A stretch of 64,000 nt of DNA, from IMG/VR virus record IMGVR_UViG_3300041402_000314, positions 124,001 to 188,000 of that record; one strand, given 5' to 3'. Source of the DNA: a virus. Numbering within the stretch: position 1 is the stretch's first letter; each line of letters opens with the position of its first letter. Positions 63,433 through 64,000 of the stretch are shown in pieces. A program made the translations under genes and the position numbers. The notes beneath the pieces were generated by a model. The model was given only the letters and a program-made list of their open reading frames with translations, made no database searches and was not told where the DNA came from.

Positions 63433-64000
63433 AATTTTTAATAACAGGCGTAGACGGATTTGTAGGTAAACATTTAGCTGATGTCCTTCTCGGAAAGGGT
63501 TGTGAAGTATATGGTCTCACCAGAAGAACGAAACACGATGAATCGAACATAACGTATTTATTCGAAGATATAAACGATAAGGTGGGAATATATAAGCTAT
63601 TCAAAGAACATTCTTTTGATGGTGTATTCCATCTAGCAGGATTAACCCATCCACCGACATCATTTAAAGAACCAGTACAATATTTTGAGACCAATGCTTT
63701 AGGGTCTATAAATATATGTGATGCTATACAGAAGACAAATAAAGAATGTGTGTTGATGCAATGTTCTACTCCAGAAGTTTATGGTATATGTCCTAGTGAT
63801 AAAGAGATAGATGAATCCTTTCCACTTAGACCTATGAACCCTTATGGAGTTTCTAAAGCAGGAGCAGATTTATATATTTTAGAAAGAGCTAGAAATAACG
63901 AGATAAAGGCATTCCTTACCAGAAGTGGTTCGCATACTGGTCCGGGTAGACCTGCTAATTATTCAATATCTTCAGATGCTATTCAGATAGCTAAAATATT
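63429..64000 (+). CDS. NAD(P)-dependent sugar epimerase/dehydratase (5' part)
   Basis: 190 codons before the window ends. SDR fold: GVDGFVGKHL near 7-16 (the GxxGxxG nucleotide motif), FHLAGLTHP near 66-74, CSTPEVYG near 115-122 (catalytic Ser/Thr region) and YGVSKAGADLY near 141-151 with the YxxxK pair. Closest in pattern to GDP-mannose 4,6-dehydratase type enzymes, making an activated deoxysugar for the glycosyltransferases upstream. C-terminal half not seen. Confidence 0.85.
   Translation, partial: MKFLITGVDGFVGKHLADVLLGKGCEVYGLTRRTKHDESNITYLFEDINDKVGIYKLFKEHSFDGVFHLAGLTHPPTSFKEPVQYFETNALGSINICDAIQKTNKECVLMQCSTPEVYGICPSDKEIDESFPLRPMNPYGVSKAGADLYILERARNNEIKAFLTRSGSHTGPGRPANYSISSDAIQIAKI

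Noticed and set aside
1-64000. tRNA genes, CRISPR arrays, insertion sequences, integrase or attachment sites
   Set aside because: None could be recognised by reading both strands; the only mobile elements seen are the two homing-type nucleases.

Overview
The window is part of the genome of a large, AT-rich, T4-like contractile-tailed phage (myovirus). The evidence is the T4 late-gene order: neck gp14-like, sheath stabiliser gp15-like, small terminase gp16-like, large terminase gp17, sheath gp18, tube gp19, then a hub/tape-measure/baseplate run (gp26-, 29-, 48/54-, 53-, 27-, 5-, 25- and 6-like). Late genes are preceded by TATAAATA boxes of the T4 late-promoter type. A spanin-like lysis cassette, a small lipoprotein and a PspA/DUF2491 operon make a Gram-negative host likely (inference). 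I saw no tRNA, rRNA, CRISPR, integrase or IS.

Layout. 1-5300 (+): about 15 tiny genes; most share an N-terminal leader of the form M-x-I-x-[ED]-K-I-[DE]-x-x-L-x-E, resembling T4 capsid-targeting peptides cut after (L/I)-x-E, so probably packaged internal proteins. 5400-11800 (+): virion surface proteins, gp14, gp15, gp16 and mini zinc proteins, interrupted by a minus-strand GIY-YIG homing endonuclease broken by one in-frame stop. 11817-27122 (-): small, mostly unknown genes read from sigma70-type promoters, many with zinc motifs or membrane segments. This block ends in a self-contained operon (promoter 26488-26516, terminator 22290-22326) encoding a GluR0-like ligand-gated K+ channel, a secreted TAXI-type binding protein, a DUF2491 (YjfK) protein and a PspA-like protein. 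27243-28868 (+): large terminase. 28972-35544 (-): second accessory block with stand-alone CoaC and CoaB enzymes flanking an M23-like protein, DUF4326, NADAR and paralogous unknowns. 35664-51786 (+): sheath, nuclease, tube, hub, tape measure, baseplate and fibres, with a likely -1 frameshift at a T8 run. 51977-52363 (-): isolated secreted protein with its own early promoter. 52514-54508 (+): lysis cassette. 54520-58423 (+): virion surface proteins. 58474-64000 (+): glycosyltransferases, a methyltransferase-like protein and a sugar-nucleotide dehydratase/epimerase, cut by the window end.

How it works together (inference): minus-strand genes come on early from host sigma70 promoters (six share an extended -10 and initial transcribed sequence). 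Plus-strand morphogenesis and lysis genes come on late from TATAAATA promoters. Hairpins add control: one encloses the late promoter and ribosome binding site of the first glycosyltransferase, and another hides the ribosome binding site of a nuclease. The early products plausibly rework host membrane physiology, CoA supply and ADP-ribose chemistry, while the small leader-tagged proteins may be injected with the DNA.
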